This document shows, in pieces, positions 45,771 through 58,700 of a stretch of 64,000 bases of DNA; position 1 is the first letter of the stretch, and every line of letters starts with the position of its first letter. Made by a program: the position numbers and the translations under genes. Source of the stretch: Hetaerina americana (Eukaryota; Arthropoda; Insecta; Odonata; Calopterygidae); contig JAKTNV010000004.1 in assembly GCA_022747635.1 (NCBI GenBank), forward strand, positions 82,434,552 to 82,498,551, in the 5' to 3' direction. The notes under the pieces were generated by a model. The model saw nothing but the letters and a program-made list of their open reading frames with translations, was not told the origin of the DNA and ran no database searches.

Positions 45771-46626
45771 GTTGGTATGCATTTGTCTCCCCACTGCCTA
45801 CTAGTTGTAAGAGGAAAAGTGTCGAAATGACAAAACCATATATCTTCATTGTTTTGATATTTTTCATTCAGTATGGACACTGGATATGCAACAAGCCACA
45901 GTGTATGAATGGAACTGACTTTCATCTCCTTTGTCAGCAATGCCTTTGCAAAATTAGCCCATAAGGACCTCCCGCAGTTTTTTCTCCTGCTAACGAAGCC
46001 CAAGAACCTCCTCTCAGTTGCCAGGCTCCAGTGAGCTGTAAGGTGCCTCATAATTCAGCTGGTAATCCTTATCTCGATGCCATAGTTCAAATTTTTGAAG
46101 CCCATAGCTGTCGAGGCATCCGATGAACATTTACGATTCGATGATGCCAAAAAAGGAGTTAAATACATTTAAATAATTTAAAGAACCACCGAATTGAGTA
46201 TAAAAAATAGATTCCTCATGTAGTTTAACGTATTGATTATTACGCCTGCTACCAAGTGGCACTTTAGATCTCAGGATTAGTTATGAAGACGGGAGCATCG
46301 GAAATTTATTCAATCGTCTTAAAAACCTTCGATTAGTGTCAGGGATGACCAGCAAATATTCGGGAGAGACTCGAAACCATCGATCAACGAAAAATGAAGG
46401 AGTTTTCATCCCCGAAATCAACAAATGCTAATGTTTCCATACTAAAAATCTGCACCACTGTACTGCATTCTGAATAGGCCCCTTGGGAAAACCTTCCTCC
46501 ATTGAATGCCTCTCCGAGTTAAGGGCACGCCTTACTCTTCTCCTAAGCGAATTAAGATGTCCGCAGGTATCGTCTGATGCCATTTGCTGCGGTGCTCCGT
46601 CGCCATATCACTCTGACCATAAGGGA
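45771..46626. other. No recognised feature
   Basis: The minus-strand frame 45560-46051 is partly antisense to the LINE fragment and otherwise unrecognised. Confidence 0.4.
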
Positions 46627-46636
46627 CGGGATACGA

Positions 46637-46950
46637 GGGGATCGGGATTGGTGTGGTGGCTGTCGTACTAGCTTCCCACCCAGAGGGCCCGGGTTCAAAT
46701 CCCGGCGGTGTTGAATATTTTTCAGAGGCATCTCGATCCCTACTTGAAGTGCTTTGTGGAAGGCACTCGGAGTGAGTACGACATCCGTCGGATGGGACGT
46801 TAAGCTGCGGACCCCTTGGCGCCTTTCGTAAATAGTAGGCTAATGCCGACGCCAGGTTTCTCTCCACCCTTCATCCTTTCCTGTCCATCCCCTAAGGCGC
46901 AAATGACCTCAGCAGTCGGTCGCCTCCCTTAAATACTATTACTACTACTG
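46637..46950 (+). mobile_element. tRNA-derived SINE, family B, with 10-bp target duplication
   Basis: Head with GTGGTGGCTGTCGTACTAGC and B box GGTTCAAATCC, the same body as 12490-12794 at high similarity, and an ACTATTACTACTACTG tail. CGGGATACGA occurs exactly at 46627-46636 and 46951-46960, a clear target duplication that fixes the element at 314 bp. Similarity and intact flanks suggest this is among the youngest SINE-B copies here. Confidence 0.95.
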
Positions 46951-46960
46951 CGGGATACGA

Positions 46961-47658
46961 TGAGTATTGAAGGCCACCTTCGACCAATCACCACACAGAT
47001 GTAATTATGTTGCTGTTGTTTTGTGCTCTCCTCATCCTCCTCCTCAACTCAAGAGAGGGAGGTCATCGACTCCATAGTCCTGTCGACCGGATACCCGCAA
47101 ACTCTCGGCCGGCGAAAAACAACAGCGCTTTTGTGTCCGAGTTTCCATCACGGGCACCAACTGGCTGGGCTGCCTGTGCAGACGGCGAAAGGCGGCCGCC
47201 AAAAAAGATGATGTAAAACCTAGCGGAAACTGATCACCTCTCGCAAGTTAAGCTACGACGCCCCCCCCCCCCTTCCCCCGCCCCTGGAGTCCACCCAAGG
47301 CTAAAACCCTGAGGTTATCTGTTTCGAGACCCGTCCGATATTATACTTAATGCCGACTGAGAATAAAACGTCGGAAGAATAAGTATATAATACATCAAAG
47401 ATCAGTACATAGATACAATAACATGAAGGCCTAATAACCCAGACTTCGATCAATAGAATCCATTCAAGCAGCAAAGCGGCAGGGCACGGTTTAACGGAAT
47501 GTCGTATTTTTATTAGTTTTCAAAGTGACAACTGCTCCCCGGGATGAAAAAAAGTCTTATAACAAAAAAGACTATATGGATGTGTGATATTTATGGATAC
47601 AAGGGCATACTTTTATACATCAAAATGGGTGAGTGGCAGGGGGTAGATGATTCCCTAT
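46961..47658. other. No recognised gene; C-run at 47260-47285
   Basis: The C run (12 Cs, TT, CCCCC, G, CCCC) would be G-quadruplex-forming on the minus strand. Short frames on both strands are unrecognised. Confidence 0.45.
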
Positions 47659-47674
47659 ACTATAGGACCTATTC

Positions 47675-47829
47675 CAAAGAAACTGCGGGAGATGCCGCAA
47701 CAGTAACTTTTAACGGAGTCATCCGCTAATGTGCATTTCAATGCAACAATTTCAGAGGGTAAAAATCATTCGCCTTGACTGGGATCCCAGTCAAGGCGAA
47801 TGATTTTTACACTCTGAAATTGTTGCATC
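47675..47829. mobile_element. Palindromic SINE-C-derived insertion between 16-bp direct repeats
   Basis: ACTATAGGACCTATTC occurs exactly at 47659-47674 and 47830-47845, the signature of a target duplication. The 155-bp insert has about 65 bp of unrecognised sequence followed by the palindrome at 47741-47828, whose arms are two inverted copies of a SINE-C 3' tail. The insertion therefore behaved as one unit. Whether the palindrome formed before or during insertion cannot be decided here. Confidence 0.8.
47741..47828. repeat. 88-bp near-perfect palindrome
   Basis: Centre GGGATCCC at 47781-47788; 44-bp arms differ at one position (G versus T in TTCAGAGGG/TTCAGAGTG). Each arm from centre outward reads CCAGTCAAGGCGAATGATTT and ends in CTGAAATTGTTGCA, matching the tail end of SINE family C at 24765-24898. 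There is no unpaired spacer, so DNA or RNA would fold on itself completely. Confidence 0.95.
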
Positions 47830-47845
47830 ACTATAGGACCTATTC

Positions 47846-50689
47846 AAGTGTTATATTCCCCTAGTGTTAGAAAATATGTGCATCTCACAGTTTTGCCAAT
47901 AATAAACTCGGTTGGGGTTTGATAGGTGTTATTAGACCTCACCTAACCATAAGTTCTTAAGGATTGTGAAATTCACCCATCAAGGCAATTATCGGGGGTA
48001 TACTTTCCCTACAGCGCCTATGGCTTCTCATTTCTCAGATTTAATTAAAGAATTCACACATTACATCAAGCATTATTACTGTTGAGGTCGTTCGATAAAA
48101 GAGCATATCATTTAAATGACCTACAGGCGAGATTTACGACCATTTTTGGTTTCTATTTCGAGACCCTTGGTGGGAAGTAAATGAGAGACATATGTCTGTC
48201 ATGGCTCGGACCGTCCAGTCGCAGAAATTACGGTATCTTAATATTTGAGTTCACTATTTTTATGAATTCACTTAAAGACAGTTGTGGCAGCTCGGATGAA
48301 AGAGCACTCGGCCAGTGTAAAGCAAACTAAGAGCTAAAAAACGCTCAAATACTAGCTGAAGCTCAAACAACCTGCCGGAAAGGCTTCCGGGTCCATTTCC
48401 GGGTGATGTTCCTGGGTGGATCCGGCAAAATCAGCAACTTTTCACCCTCCGGAGACCAGGACGTTCTGGAGTGGAGGAGTCGACACGGGGAAAGTGAACT
48501 GACCACCATAACCTGAGCATATGAATTCAAAAGTCGTACGAATTTCCTATCCTTTAGCCACCAATCCATCTTTCGGACCTACGGAGTTGTGGATTTGCTT
48601 TTGACATGCTATCGTTAAGTCGCGGGACGCCCCGTGAATAATTCCCTTCACTTGCAAGTCACCCGGCGCCCTCTGGCGCTCTGGCCATAAGGAAGAGGCG
48701 CGCACCGACACCGACCACTGCGACTGCCCGCCCCTGATTCCCCTCCCGACAATCGATCCACGCACCGCCGTCGTCAAGGGCGACGCCCCTCCTGACCCCA
48801 CCCCTCATCCACTTTTCCCACCTCCCCCACCCACTCCTACACCTCCCACATTCTGCACGACGCCCGCCAGGGTCGGAGGACCACATTTCCCCTCACGACC
48901 CGAACCACTCCAACTATTTGGAACAACGCCCCCTTACTTTCACCCGCAGGCTCTTGAACCCTTCCGACAGGCCGCCCAAACCGACGGATCCCCTACACCG
49001 GCGAAGGGGTATCCTTTCTCTTTTATCTCCAAAGCGAGGAAAAAAAGGGTCCATTCTTTGCCCTCCTTCAATCCAACAAACGTCGTTCCCAGCTCCTATT
49101 TCCAACAAATCCTGCCCCTTGCACGTAATGTACAGGCTCATTTCGAACGCCTTTCCCGCACCGCCGGAGAGTTAGCCTAATCACAAGGTAGTTAGACGAA
49201 TGAAAAAAACAATTTACGAAAAGAAATACAAGCATGCTAGTAATGACAAAAACAAAAAATGAATCGGGCCTTATTAGGGCTATGAACGTGAAGGGTCTTG
49301 TAACCGCGAATTTTACGACTTGGCTTTGAGATTGCGCGGACCAAAAACTTAAATTTTACGCCAAACAGGATAACGGCGGTCCTTAGCACAGTTACCAGCA
49401 TTTATGAACATGATTAGAAGCTGGCAAAGGCGTAACAAAACGGCGGAAACCAATTCAACGATTTGCAATCGACTGAATTTACACGCATATGCTAACCTGA
49501 CAATACTCAACATCCAAGACGCAGACGCAGGGGTCATATGTAAATCTGCATACTACATGCACGTCTGATGAAGGTGAATAACGCAGTTAGGGTATAATCC
49601 GACTAAGACAAGTCGTGTAGCGGACGCCGTTGGTGAGGAAACAAAATCGTCCAGGAAGAAGAAAAAATAAACGAAGAAATATTTGGCAAAGAAGCGGATC
49701 TTCAAAGGCTCCACGCCGAGAAATCGTTATCCTGCTTCATCCTTTCATGTTTTTTCGCAAATGGCGCTGAAAATAGGCATGATTTTCCTCCGTCTCCCAC
49801 CGCAGAACGAATTCCAGAAGGGAAAGAAAATTAAATCTCGTGCATTTTTAACTCCCAGCATTGAAAATCGAATCACTCCAGACGAGAATTCACCTCTATG
49901 CTCCCGCACAACACTATTCTCGAATTCCCTGATTTTAGAACCCGAGCTTCAGGGTTCTATGTATAGTCAAAAGCGATCTTTCCCCTACCCCTTCGTCCAT
50001 TCATAATTTCCATTCAACCCCCTCGCGTTCACGCAGCGAGATCAGTGTCAAAGGCAGACGAGCCACACCACCACGCCCCGTGACCACCCCACGACCGCCA
50101 TCGCCATGGCAGCCGGGAAGCATCGGCCCACCCTTTTAAAACATACATGGCCACGCCTACTCTCGCCCCCCCTTCCCAGCTTCCTCACCCCCTTCATTTC
50201 ACAGAACCGCACACTCCTGCCCTCAAGGGCTCCAGAGGTCGATGAACCCACGAAAAGCTCTGCTCCTCCTCGCATAAAAGCCCGTCATAATGGGAGGGAG
50301 GAGGGGATGATATCGCGGGGAAAGCGGCAAATGTGTAGCAGTATTCTAGTGCGCTCGCGCGATATCGTAATTCTAGGCTTAACGTGACGGGGGCACACGG
50401 TGTGGTGCTCCTTAAGCGAGGCGTTTCCCGCTCGCGCTGTCAGCGAGCCCGTCACGAATTTCAGGAAGAACAGCGAACACTAGCGAAAGCGCCACCAATC
50501 CCATTACTCTCTATTGCTCGTCGGCCCACCATTCATCTCTACCACAATGACCGTGAGGGTCACAACAATCGAGGGAACGCCCACAATCGAAGCTTGGTGT
50601 ATGACCATTATTTAATTCCTTACCGTTTTAAGGCAGTCGTTAAGACAGGAGGGAATGAACAGGAGCAGATCACGTATTTGAGTAATATT
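47846..50689. other. No recognised gene
   Basis: 2.8 kb. Bases 48640-49170 are GC-rich with long overlapping frames on both strands but no domain I recognise; a similar GC-rich stretch is at 50040-50300. These may be promoter-like CpG-rich regions, which the sequence alone cannot show. Confidence 0.4.
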
Positions 50690-51065
50690 TTAGACGAACG
50701 TAGATTATATGTTTTTGAGAGCTGGTTGTGGTGAAGAGTGGAGATGATAAAGTAGACAGAGTGGTAGACAAAACGCTGCCTTTTTAAATATGGTGAACGA
50801 AAAGAGAAGGATGTCCGGGGAAATTCGAAAAATGCAGAAGCAGTGGGTGGAGGAGATATTGAAAAGAGGTGTACTTTGGAAGTTCATGTTGGATGGGGTG
50901 AATGTTAGGTAAACGGGGAAGAGAATTGACTTTTTTGGACGGCCTAAAGACAGGCAGAAACTACTAAGTACTGAGGAATAAAATGTTGTAGGGCAAATAA
51001 GAGGGATAATACATGAAGCGTAGAGCATAATATTCTTTGGAGAACTTTCAATACCTTCCATTAAT
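50690..51065 (+). mobile_element. Decayed LINE C-terminal fragment
   Basis: DERRLYVFESWLWWRVEMIK near 50695-50750 corresponds to the EDERRLEAFEMWCWRRMEKI block of endonuclease-RT LINEs. Further on, in shifted frames, NEKRRMSGEIRKMQKQWVEE appears at the expected position. Stops and shifts show it is dead. The 5' part is absent. Confidence 0.7.
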
Positions 51066-54000
51066 ACCTTCATTGAAATTGATTATCCCGAATTAAAAAA
51101 TTCCTTCCATCCATGAAAACATTGGTCAGTGGCTTGGTTTAACTAAAAAAAGATTACAAAACATAGAGTTTATCGAGTTCTAGTGTATCGAATAGTATTA
51201 GCATCAAATTAATTTCTAAAAGAAAATAATAAGTTTACAGCTAGCTTTACATTCACGTTATATAGCTTCAAATTTTCGTGATTTCCCCAGAAGCTATATC
51301 GATTTATGTCATGAGCCTTAAAACCGATTCCTTTCAAGCATTACGTCCTAAGGGCCATTTGTTTGAACTATGCATTGTGGCGTCTATGGTATATTAAACG
51401 TTCGGAGAAATTATTGCGAATCAAATGAAATGGAGCGTTCGAAGGCCGGTGTAACAGGGCCTGAATTACGCAAACATATGGTTGAACCGCCTGCTTCACT
51501 GCCGATCCGAGGAATAATGCTGCCCTCGCATAACCTAAATAATTGCCTAGAGGCACATTTTCACTCTCTCGACAAATGATCATTTAGAAATAATGAGTAA
51601 GCGTACTGTAGATTTTGATTCATGTGGAAGGTCTAACTCAAAAATGAAAGCCAACGTTCATTTATTAAAGGCGAAAAATGATTTGTCGTGTTGGAAAGAG
51701 TATTTCTGCAGTAAATTGGAAACATTCGCGTATTAATAAAATAAACATGCAAAAAAAATGATATGTGAAAAGAAAAAAAAGAGGCGTTGGCGGATTGAAA
51801 ATTAAACACATTAACTCGGCACCGTTGACGCAAATTACATGAGAATAATCATTTTAATTGCCGTGACAGCAACACAAAGGAACGTCTCATCTCACGAACT
51901 CAGCAGCTTCCCTGACATTAAAGGCAGCGTAAACCCTCATTCGGAATAGTTTTTTTAATAATTCCCTCACATTGGGGTCATAGGTCAACTCGATTATCCT
52001 GTACCTTTCTAAAAGTCATTACCCACCTTCCCCTTCTAGGCAGGCGTTAGAGGGGCCCATTCCAGTTCATCTCTTCTTTCTCATAAGCCAATGCAACACT
52101 TTCACGGCGTTATCCGAGTTCACGAAAAAAGATGAAAAGCAAAATGCATAAATCGTCAAGGAGTAACGTCCAAGAGTGAGAACACCAGAGAAGTGCAGTT
52201 GGGAAACTAAGCGAGTGGCTGCCTTGGCGCAATAATGTAACCGAGGCGTTACGAAACCCTGTCCCCATGGAAACAAGCCGAGGCATAAAATCCACCCAAC
52301 AATTTTATGAACGGCGTACCTGACACACGCTGGGTGACATTATTACGCGAGCATTAATTGCTGCAAGAGGAGATTACAGAGGAGACCGGAGTCGATGGAT
52401 GCCTCGCCAAGGCTCATCAACGGCGATTGGTCGACATTAGTAGCTTCACACCAATTTCTGCCATTCTTGCCTTCTCATTTGAAAGGCCTTCCATTAGTGC
52501 ACGCTGTGGCAATCGGGAGCTATGAAGCGGGATGGTGCAGGATCACTATTTTCGCAGGAAAGAACAAAAAATAATGACGAAATGAATTGATCGAAATGTT
52601 CTGCGTGACCTGATTTCCCACCGGGCACGCAGGGGAGAAAAAGAGGAAAGAGAAGCATGCCCATAATCGACCGCAAGACGCATTATTTCGCGCGAAAGGC
52701 CTCTGCTGTTTCGTGACGCAACAAACGGACGGGTGGGAAGGGGCGGACTATTCGCATTTTTAGAGGTTAACCTAAATAGGTTGTGAAGCGTAAGCTCATT
52801 ATAAATATCTGTGCGTTATTCCTCTTATTAACGCGACGATGATTGGTTTTTTTCTAAACGCTTATCAAACGCAGGCAAATGCAAGACGATGTAAGCCACG
52901 CGCAATTCGACATAGACTGATTTCTTAAAATTAATACACGCATTAACCACACTAATGACAGACATCCATTTTGAGAAATTTTATCATCACAACTTAATGA
53001 AACTTAACGAATACAGTAACAAAACCACAATAGTTGCATGAAAACCGTTACAAAATAAGAAAAAACAAGTCCAGTTGGAGAAAATGAATAACATCGCGAT
53101 GTTCGCTTTGTGAAAGGAGAAAACAAGGAGGGGCGGCCCTTATAACGGGCATAAAAACCAACAACGCTGGTCGGTGCGTGTGGCAAAAAGTGGGACGGGC
53201 AAATACATAAATACATTGCGCAAGGACAGTCCTTTTTCCCGCCATCATAGAGAGCTAAGGTGGAGGCAGGATAGGGTGAAAGGAGCTCGCAAGGTACGGC
53301 TCGTGTTGCTTCACATAATGGTCTGCAAAGACGTCATTTTTTCTGCGGAGCTTTGTTTACAATGGATTCTTACTTAGATAACAAATATTGCCTAAAAAAA
53401 TACTTCAGATTTAAAAACGCAATCAACTGTCAAGTAAAGATAGTCTCCAGTGTATATTACGTGAATTATTCTACCGTTCTTACGAGTATGTAGAGAAATA
53501 TCCACGGTAAAATGCACCACGCACGTTTCAGTACAACAAAAATACCCACTCCCTTGCGCCAATTCTGTCTCCATGGACCCCGTTTTGTTGACACAGTTGT
53601 TTCAATGGCGACTTACGCCATTTTCTCTACGTGACGCTGGGAAAAATGTGGCCAAGCTTTTAAAAGTTATCGTACCACGTGAGAAATTGCCATTACAACG
53701 CGAAGGTTGACAAACAATGAAAAGAATGTTGGGATGTTAAAACATAGACCAACTAAAGGTCTTCTCTAAATTGGTGTCAATGCAAAATTTAATTACTAGA
53801 TTGTCCTTATTAACGCAATAATAATAATAGAGCCTTGCGATCTACGATTGAAATACAGACAAGATTGATTGTGGGAAGAGCTCATGGAAGTGATGCAAGG
53901 CCGAATTAACCCCATCAGTTGAAATGGGAGTAAGCATTGAAGCATTATTATAAACAGAAGAAATTTAAAAGAGAAAACATTTTTTTTTCTCACAGCCATC

Positions 54001-54314
54001 CCACCACATTTGTAAATAGGGGTTATCAAAGAGACCGTTGTTTATGAGCTTACCTCATTCAGATGAGTAGAGCAACAGGATTAATGAAATTAAAGCCTGA
54101 AAAATAACTTAAGAGAATGACCCTTGTAATTAAAGAGCACAGGCGTAGTGATTTTGGGGAAAAAATAATTAGCCCAACTAGAGGAGATATACTGCAGATG
54201 CGTGCCAAGAGAAGGGTAAATCTAACGGCATACAGAAAATACATATGGAGATGCGGTTTCCGTAGGTATTTGGGACTTCAGACGTTTCCGCATAGAATTA
54301 TTTCTATTGCTATT
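51066..54314. other. No recognised feature
   Basis: 3.2 kb of mostly AT-leaning sequence with short unrecognised frames (51370-51583, 52067-52295, 53004-53248, 53392-53574, 53796-54029). No repeat from elsewhere in the window was recognised. Confidence 0.4.
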
Positions 54315-55797
54315 AGGTAATCTACCAGTTAAGGTATGTTTTGAATTAACAACACCACCAAATATATATTTTGTTTCTCCAAACAAAAAACAACACAACA
54401 TCCCACTCTACATCAAGCCCTTCTTCATCTCCGTGTAATTCCTACCTCCCTCCATCCGTCTCACAACCCAATCCTACTCCTGCTCCTTCTTCGCTATCCT
54501 AACATTCTTCCCTCTATCACAATCTTCAATATCCCACTGCCAATCAATATCCTTTTCATCCCTTTTCCCTGCCTCCTTATGGTTTCCCTCAAAAATCTTC
54601 TTCACCCCCCCCCCTCACCATCCTTAGCACTTCCTGGTTTGTTTTTCTTTCCGTCCACTTCAACTTCTACAACCTTCTCCACACCCGCATTTCAAAAGCA
54701 CCCAATCTACGTCTATCATAGTTTTTCGCAATTCACTCTATCAAACGCATTTTCAAAATCTACGAAACAGGCAAATACTTCCTGATTGTATTCTATATTC
54801 CTCTCGATTAGTGATATCATTAATGCAATGCCATCGCGCGTGCATCTCCCCTTCCTAAAAACAAATTGACCATCCCCTACGAAATCATTTGGCCTTCTCT
54901 CCATCCTTTTTCTGATAATCCTGAGAACAACTTAAGCCGAGTGGGAAACCAAACTTATTGTTCTGTAGTCCTAACACGACGTAGCCTTTACCTTTTTCGG
55001 AATAGGAACTAACACTGATTTTACAAAGTCTTGCGGCCATGTTCCATCCTTATATATGCCATTAATCAGTCCATAAGGCTCTTTCTCCCACATTTTCCTA
55101 AACAGCCTTATATGATTTCATCTCCCTCAATGCCCTTTCTATCTCATAATCGAGTATGCCTGGACTTAAGCTATCTTCATATACGCCATTATCTCTTTGT
55201 ATGTCTAAGCTTGTTGGCCTTAGTTCTTTACCATAGAGTTCTATATATTCCTTCCATCTCTCTTAGATCTTTCCTGCGTCAACTATTATCTTACCCGCCT
55301 TATCTTTTACTGTGAACACAGATCTTCCCTTCTCACTTCCCGTTAGGGTTGTGACCTTCTTGTATAGCGCAGCAATGTCATCCTTCCCCTGCAAATTTCC
55401 CATATCCTCACACTGCGTCTTACACCACGCTTATTTTGCTTTATTTTTTATCCGTCTGCTTCACCGTGTTTACATTCTTCCACTTCCTTCTCTCATCCAT
55501 CTTTGTAATCATCTCATGCGTGATCCATGGTTTACTTATCCTTTTCCCATTTTCCGTTCCTATAGTTTCTTTTGCGAATTTCGATATCCCTTTTATGATG
55601 TACGTATGCTCATTTGTTCTCGATCATACTCCGTTCTTTTTTCTCATTCATGATTTTCTCTAGAGCCTGCCGATACTCTTTCCGGGTCAATCCAGTTAAT
55701 GGTTCCATAAAATAATCAATTCGACACAACATTCGAGATCGAATTGTGCATCCTGTATGTCTGACCCTGGCGAAAAGCCACCTCTCGATCATCTCCA
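54315..55797 (-). mobile_element. 5'-truncated LINE with part of its RT domain, internally deleted
   Basis: The largest LINE remnant here. In minus order: a degraded linker (55790-55080), then WPQDFVKSVLVPIPKKVKA near 55040, DYRTISLVSHSA, and GDGQFVFRKGRCTRDGIALM then FACFVDFENAFDRVNCEKL at 54904-54716; these are the early motifs of a LINE reverse transcriptase. Next, the sequence jumps straight to a C-terminal block (FEMRVWRRL, KWTERKTNQEVLRMV) near 54690-54590. The catalytic YADD-containing part and thumb are missing, so an internal deletion joined the two. The 3' end GGTAATCTACCAGTTAAGG (plus strand, 54315) is shared with 12014-12400. Many stops and shifts: not functional. Confidence 0.85.
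54716..54904 (-). pseudogene. LINE reverse transcriptase fragment (fingers/palm motifs)
   Basis: A 62-codon open stretch: QFVFRKGRCTRDGIALM is the LINE RT motif usually written QFGFRKGxGTRDAI, and CFVDFENAFDRVN contains the first catalytic aspartate region (FxDFxKAFDRVxW). A stop follows in place of the next helix, then the deletion junction. It is only a piece of the domain and has no YADD box. Confidence 0.9.
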
Positions 55798-58700
55798 GGG
55801 TTTAAGCAGACATTGTCTGACTGTTCACAAAATCAATCAACCAACATTTTCGATTAAACCACTCACGGTGTACGTGGAGACAGAGATCAATTTTGTGAGT
55901 GCCTAAAGAAATATATTTTATGAACAATGGAATAGTGCATTATTATTTGCTACTAATCGATCGTGTTACTATGGCTCTAACGACATTTCATTTTAATTAT
56001 ATTTCTTGGTCAGGATGCCGAGATGTCATTGAAGAAAAGAATGGGAAACAGAAAATATTTGCCAAATGTTCTTCAACTGACATTCGTGAGATGTTCCCAT
56101 CTTAGTACGACTTATTCGTATACACCAAGAGCACGATTTTACAGACAGATCACGAAAACAGGCTTCCTAAAAAAATATTGTGCATTCCAGCACCACAAAC
56201 AGTATTCTCTTCATCTCTGGTTGATGGTAAAATAGTTCCGGAGTAGAATAGGAAATATGCATCGCCCTTATTTAAATTATCACATTGAAAATCGACCTCA
56301 CCACCTTTATCGAATGCGATTCCCCCTTTTAAACAATACGATTTGAAGTATCCTGATTTCAGTATTTAAATACGCATCGTCTAAATCGGCCTTTAAAGAC
56401 GACAGCCGAGTCAATCACTTAAAGGTTTTGAGAAAGTATAAATGAACACTTAATGAATAATAACTACTCCTTCCAAATTATTATTTTTGCTCGTCCGACT
56501 GCTTCTAAAAATTACGTAACATCAAATGTTGCCCATTAAATTAAAACAAGCGACATCGTTCGTTCTTCGAAATAATCAGCGAGCAACCATCGAAAAAGTT
56601 TCCGACAACCGAAGATTCGATTTTCCACTCATTACGTATTTATTCTGTGACTACGCATTTTTTCCACTCATGTGTTCGCTTTTATTTCAGATACCTATAG
56701 ACTAAAATCGGGGAGCAGAAGAGTAATGCTTCTTAAGGTAATTACAATATTTCACAACCCCGTTCCCACTGAAATATCGGGCAATTCATGAAGAGAGAGA
56801 AGTCACCCCTGGACAGTGAACTTCAGTGAACAAAAGAAGAGCCAAGAAAAGCGAGTGGGCACAAATTATGTTGGTTGGCGTCGAAGACATTCTTCGTTGA
56901 CCGCATTCGTTGACGAGCGCTCTAAACCGGAAGTCATATATATGTAGTTCTGAATTTCGAAAACACCCGAGCAACGAGAGTGGTCGCGAGAGCTCACACT
57001 CGGCTATGTCCACCATTAAAGGATACCGGAAATGCATGCACGTAAAATCGTAAATCACTAAAGATCAATAGAGTCCCAAAAATACGGAATGAAATAAAGA
57101 AAATGAGGAAGAATATATATAATTATAATGCTATTTTTTTCAAAAGACATTTCAAGTCATAGTTTTTTTTATCCATCCGTGGGATGTTTACTTCTTTTTA
57201 CTGAAATCTTATAAGCTGACACTGATTGACATTAAAATATGCAATACAAACTAGAAGTGTCAATTAAGCGTATAAGATTTCAGACGTTTTAAAAGACTTG
57301 ATGGGGCATTGTGATATCTTCAATGTAACGGAAAAAATAACGACACAAATAGTCCCAAAGGCGGGTTCAGATGGACGAAAACTGTAAAAGAAGACAGGAA
57401 ATTGGAAACGACGCATATGCCAATATTATTTATTCACAGACTTTTCCATCAACTGCATAATCAAATCGATATTTTTATTGAGCAGCATGGTTCAAGTTGA
57501 GTGCGAACAGATATGCCAAACCGTAAGAAATCAATTCCCATCTCATCGAGTGTCAATTTGTCAAGTTCATTAACCATTCCGTTGGATATTGAGGTTTAAA
57601 TTTTCAAGGTTTCCCAACAGTCTTCAAATGTTGGTGTACTCACATCCATCACTCCCTTGTCGTTTTATGATGCTTGGCCATCTTCTTTTTCGATTTGATC
57701 CAGCTGCGTGTGGGCACGCGAAGCCATAGTTCCAAGCGCCGCCGTTTGAGGGAGGGGAGGGTATGAGGGGAGGTGATGGCGGCAGGGAATCGCCAATCAG
57801 CTGTTTTCTGAAGGATTTGTATCATACATGTATGTTTGGGTGCTGCCGTGTGCGGTCAGTGTCGAGGAAGGAGACTTCACCTTCCTCCACCCATGGTGAC
57901 AGGTGGAGAGGAGGGGAAGCATGGCGTGGTGGGGATTTAGGGGGTAGGAGTTGGAAAGTGTGCGTGCGTGGTGAGTTCGCCCTTATACACACACACAATC
58001 GCACGCACGCATCAGCTGACCGCCTCCCCGAGGCCACACTCTTAACCGAAGGCCGAGAAGAAATTTCGAGTATTTTTTCCTGCGTTGGGTTTCTCTTAAA
58101 CGTACACCAGATTCGCGTTAGACATTCGTAAAAGATTCGCGATGCGTGTCGAGAAGACGTGTCCTTCCTACTTCCTTCTTCAATGCATGTGAACGTCCAG
58201 GCGATGAGGAACAGAACTTGGGAGAACATGTCTGTTTTCTTAAAAGTGGTGTTTTGAAAACAACAACGTCAACTGAAGTTCTCAGATCTTCGGCCAGAGT
58301 ACGTATGGCGACGACCTTGGTCAGGAGTTTATTGCCGCATAAATCCCTCTTCGGTGACAATTAATCAATATTAAAAACGGCACCACAGCCTTGGTCGTTC
58401 CCCGCCACCATCTGTTTACCCGCGAACAGCCAATGATTGATGCGATTGCTCGATTTTATTGATTGTTTACCATTTTGTGGTAACAACGAATTCATTTTCT
58501 GAGCGTCGTCGCCGTATGGATAACTAGCAGCGGAGGGCTCTGTGAAATGGTAGAACTTGGCCCAAAATTTCCACTGCTCGTCTTTCGTGGTCGAATGCAA
58601 CCTTAGAAATAAAATTAACGGATGAAAAATACGTCGAATGGGGGATGGAATGCACTTGATGATACGATATATGAGTGTGGAAAAATAACACGCCGCGTTG

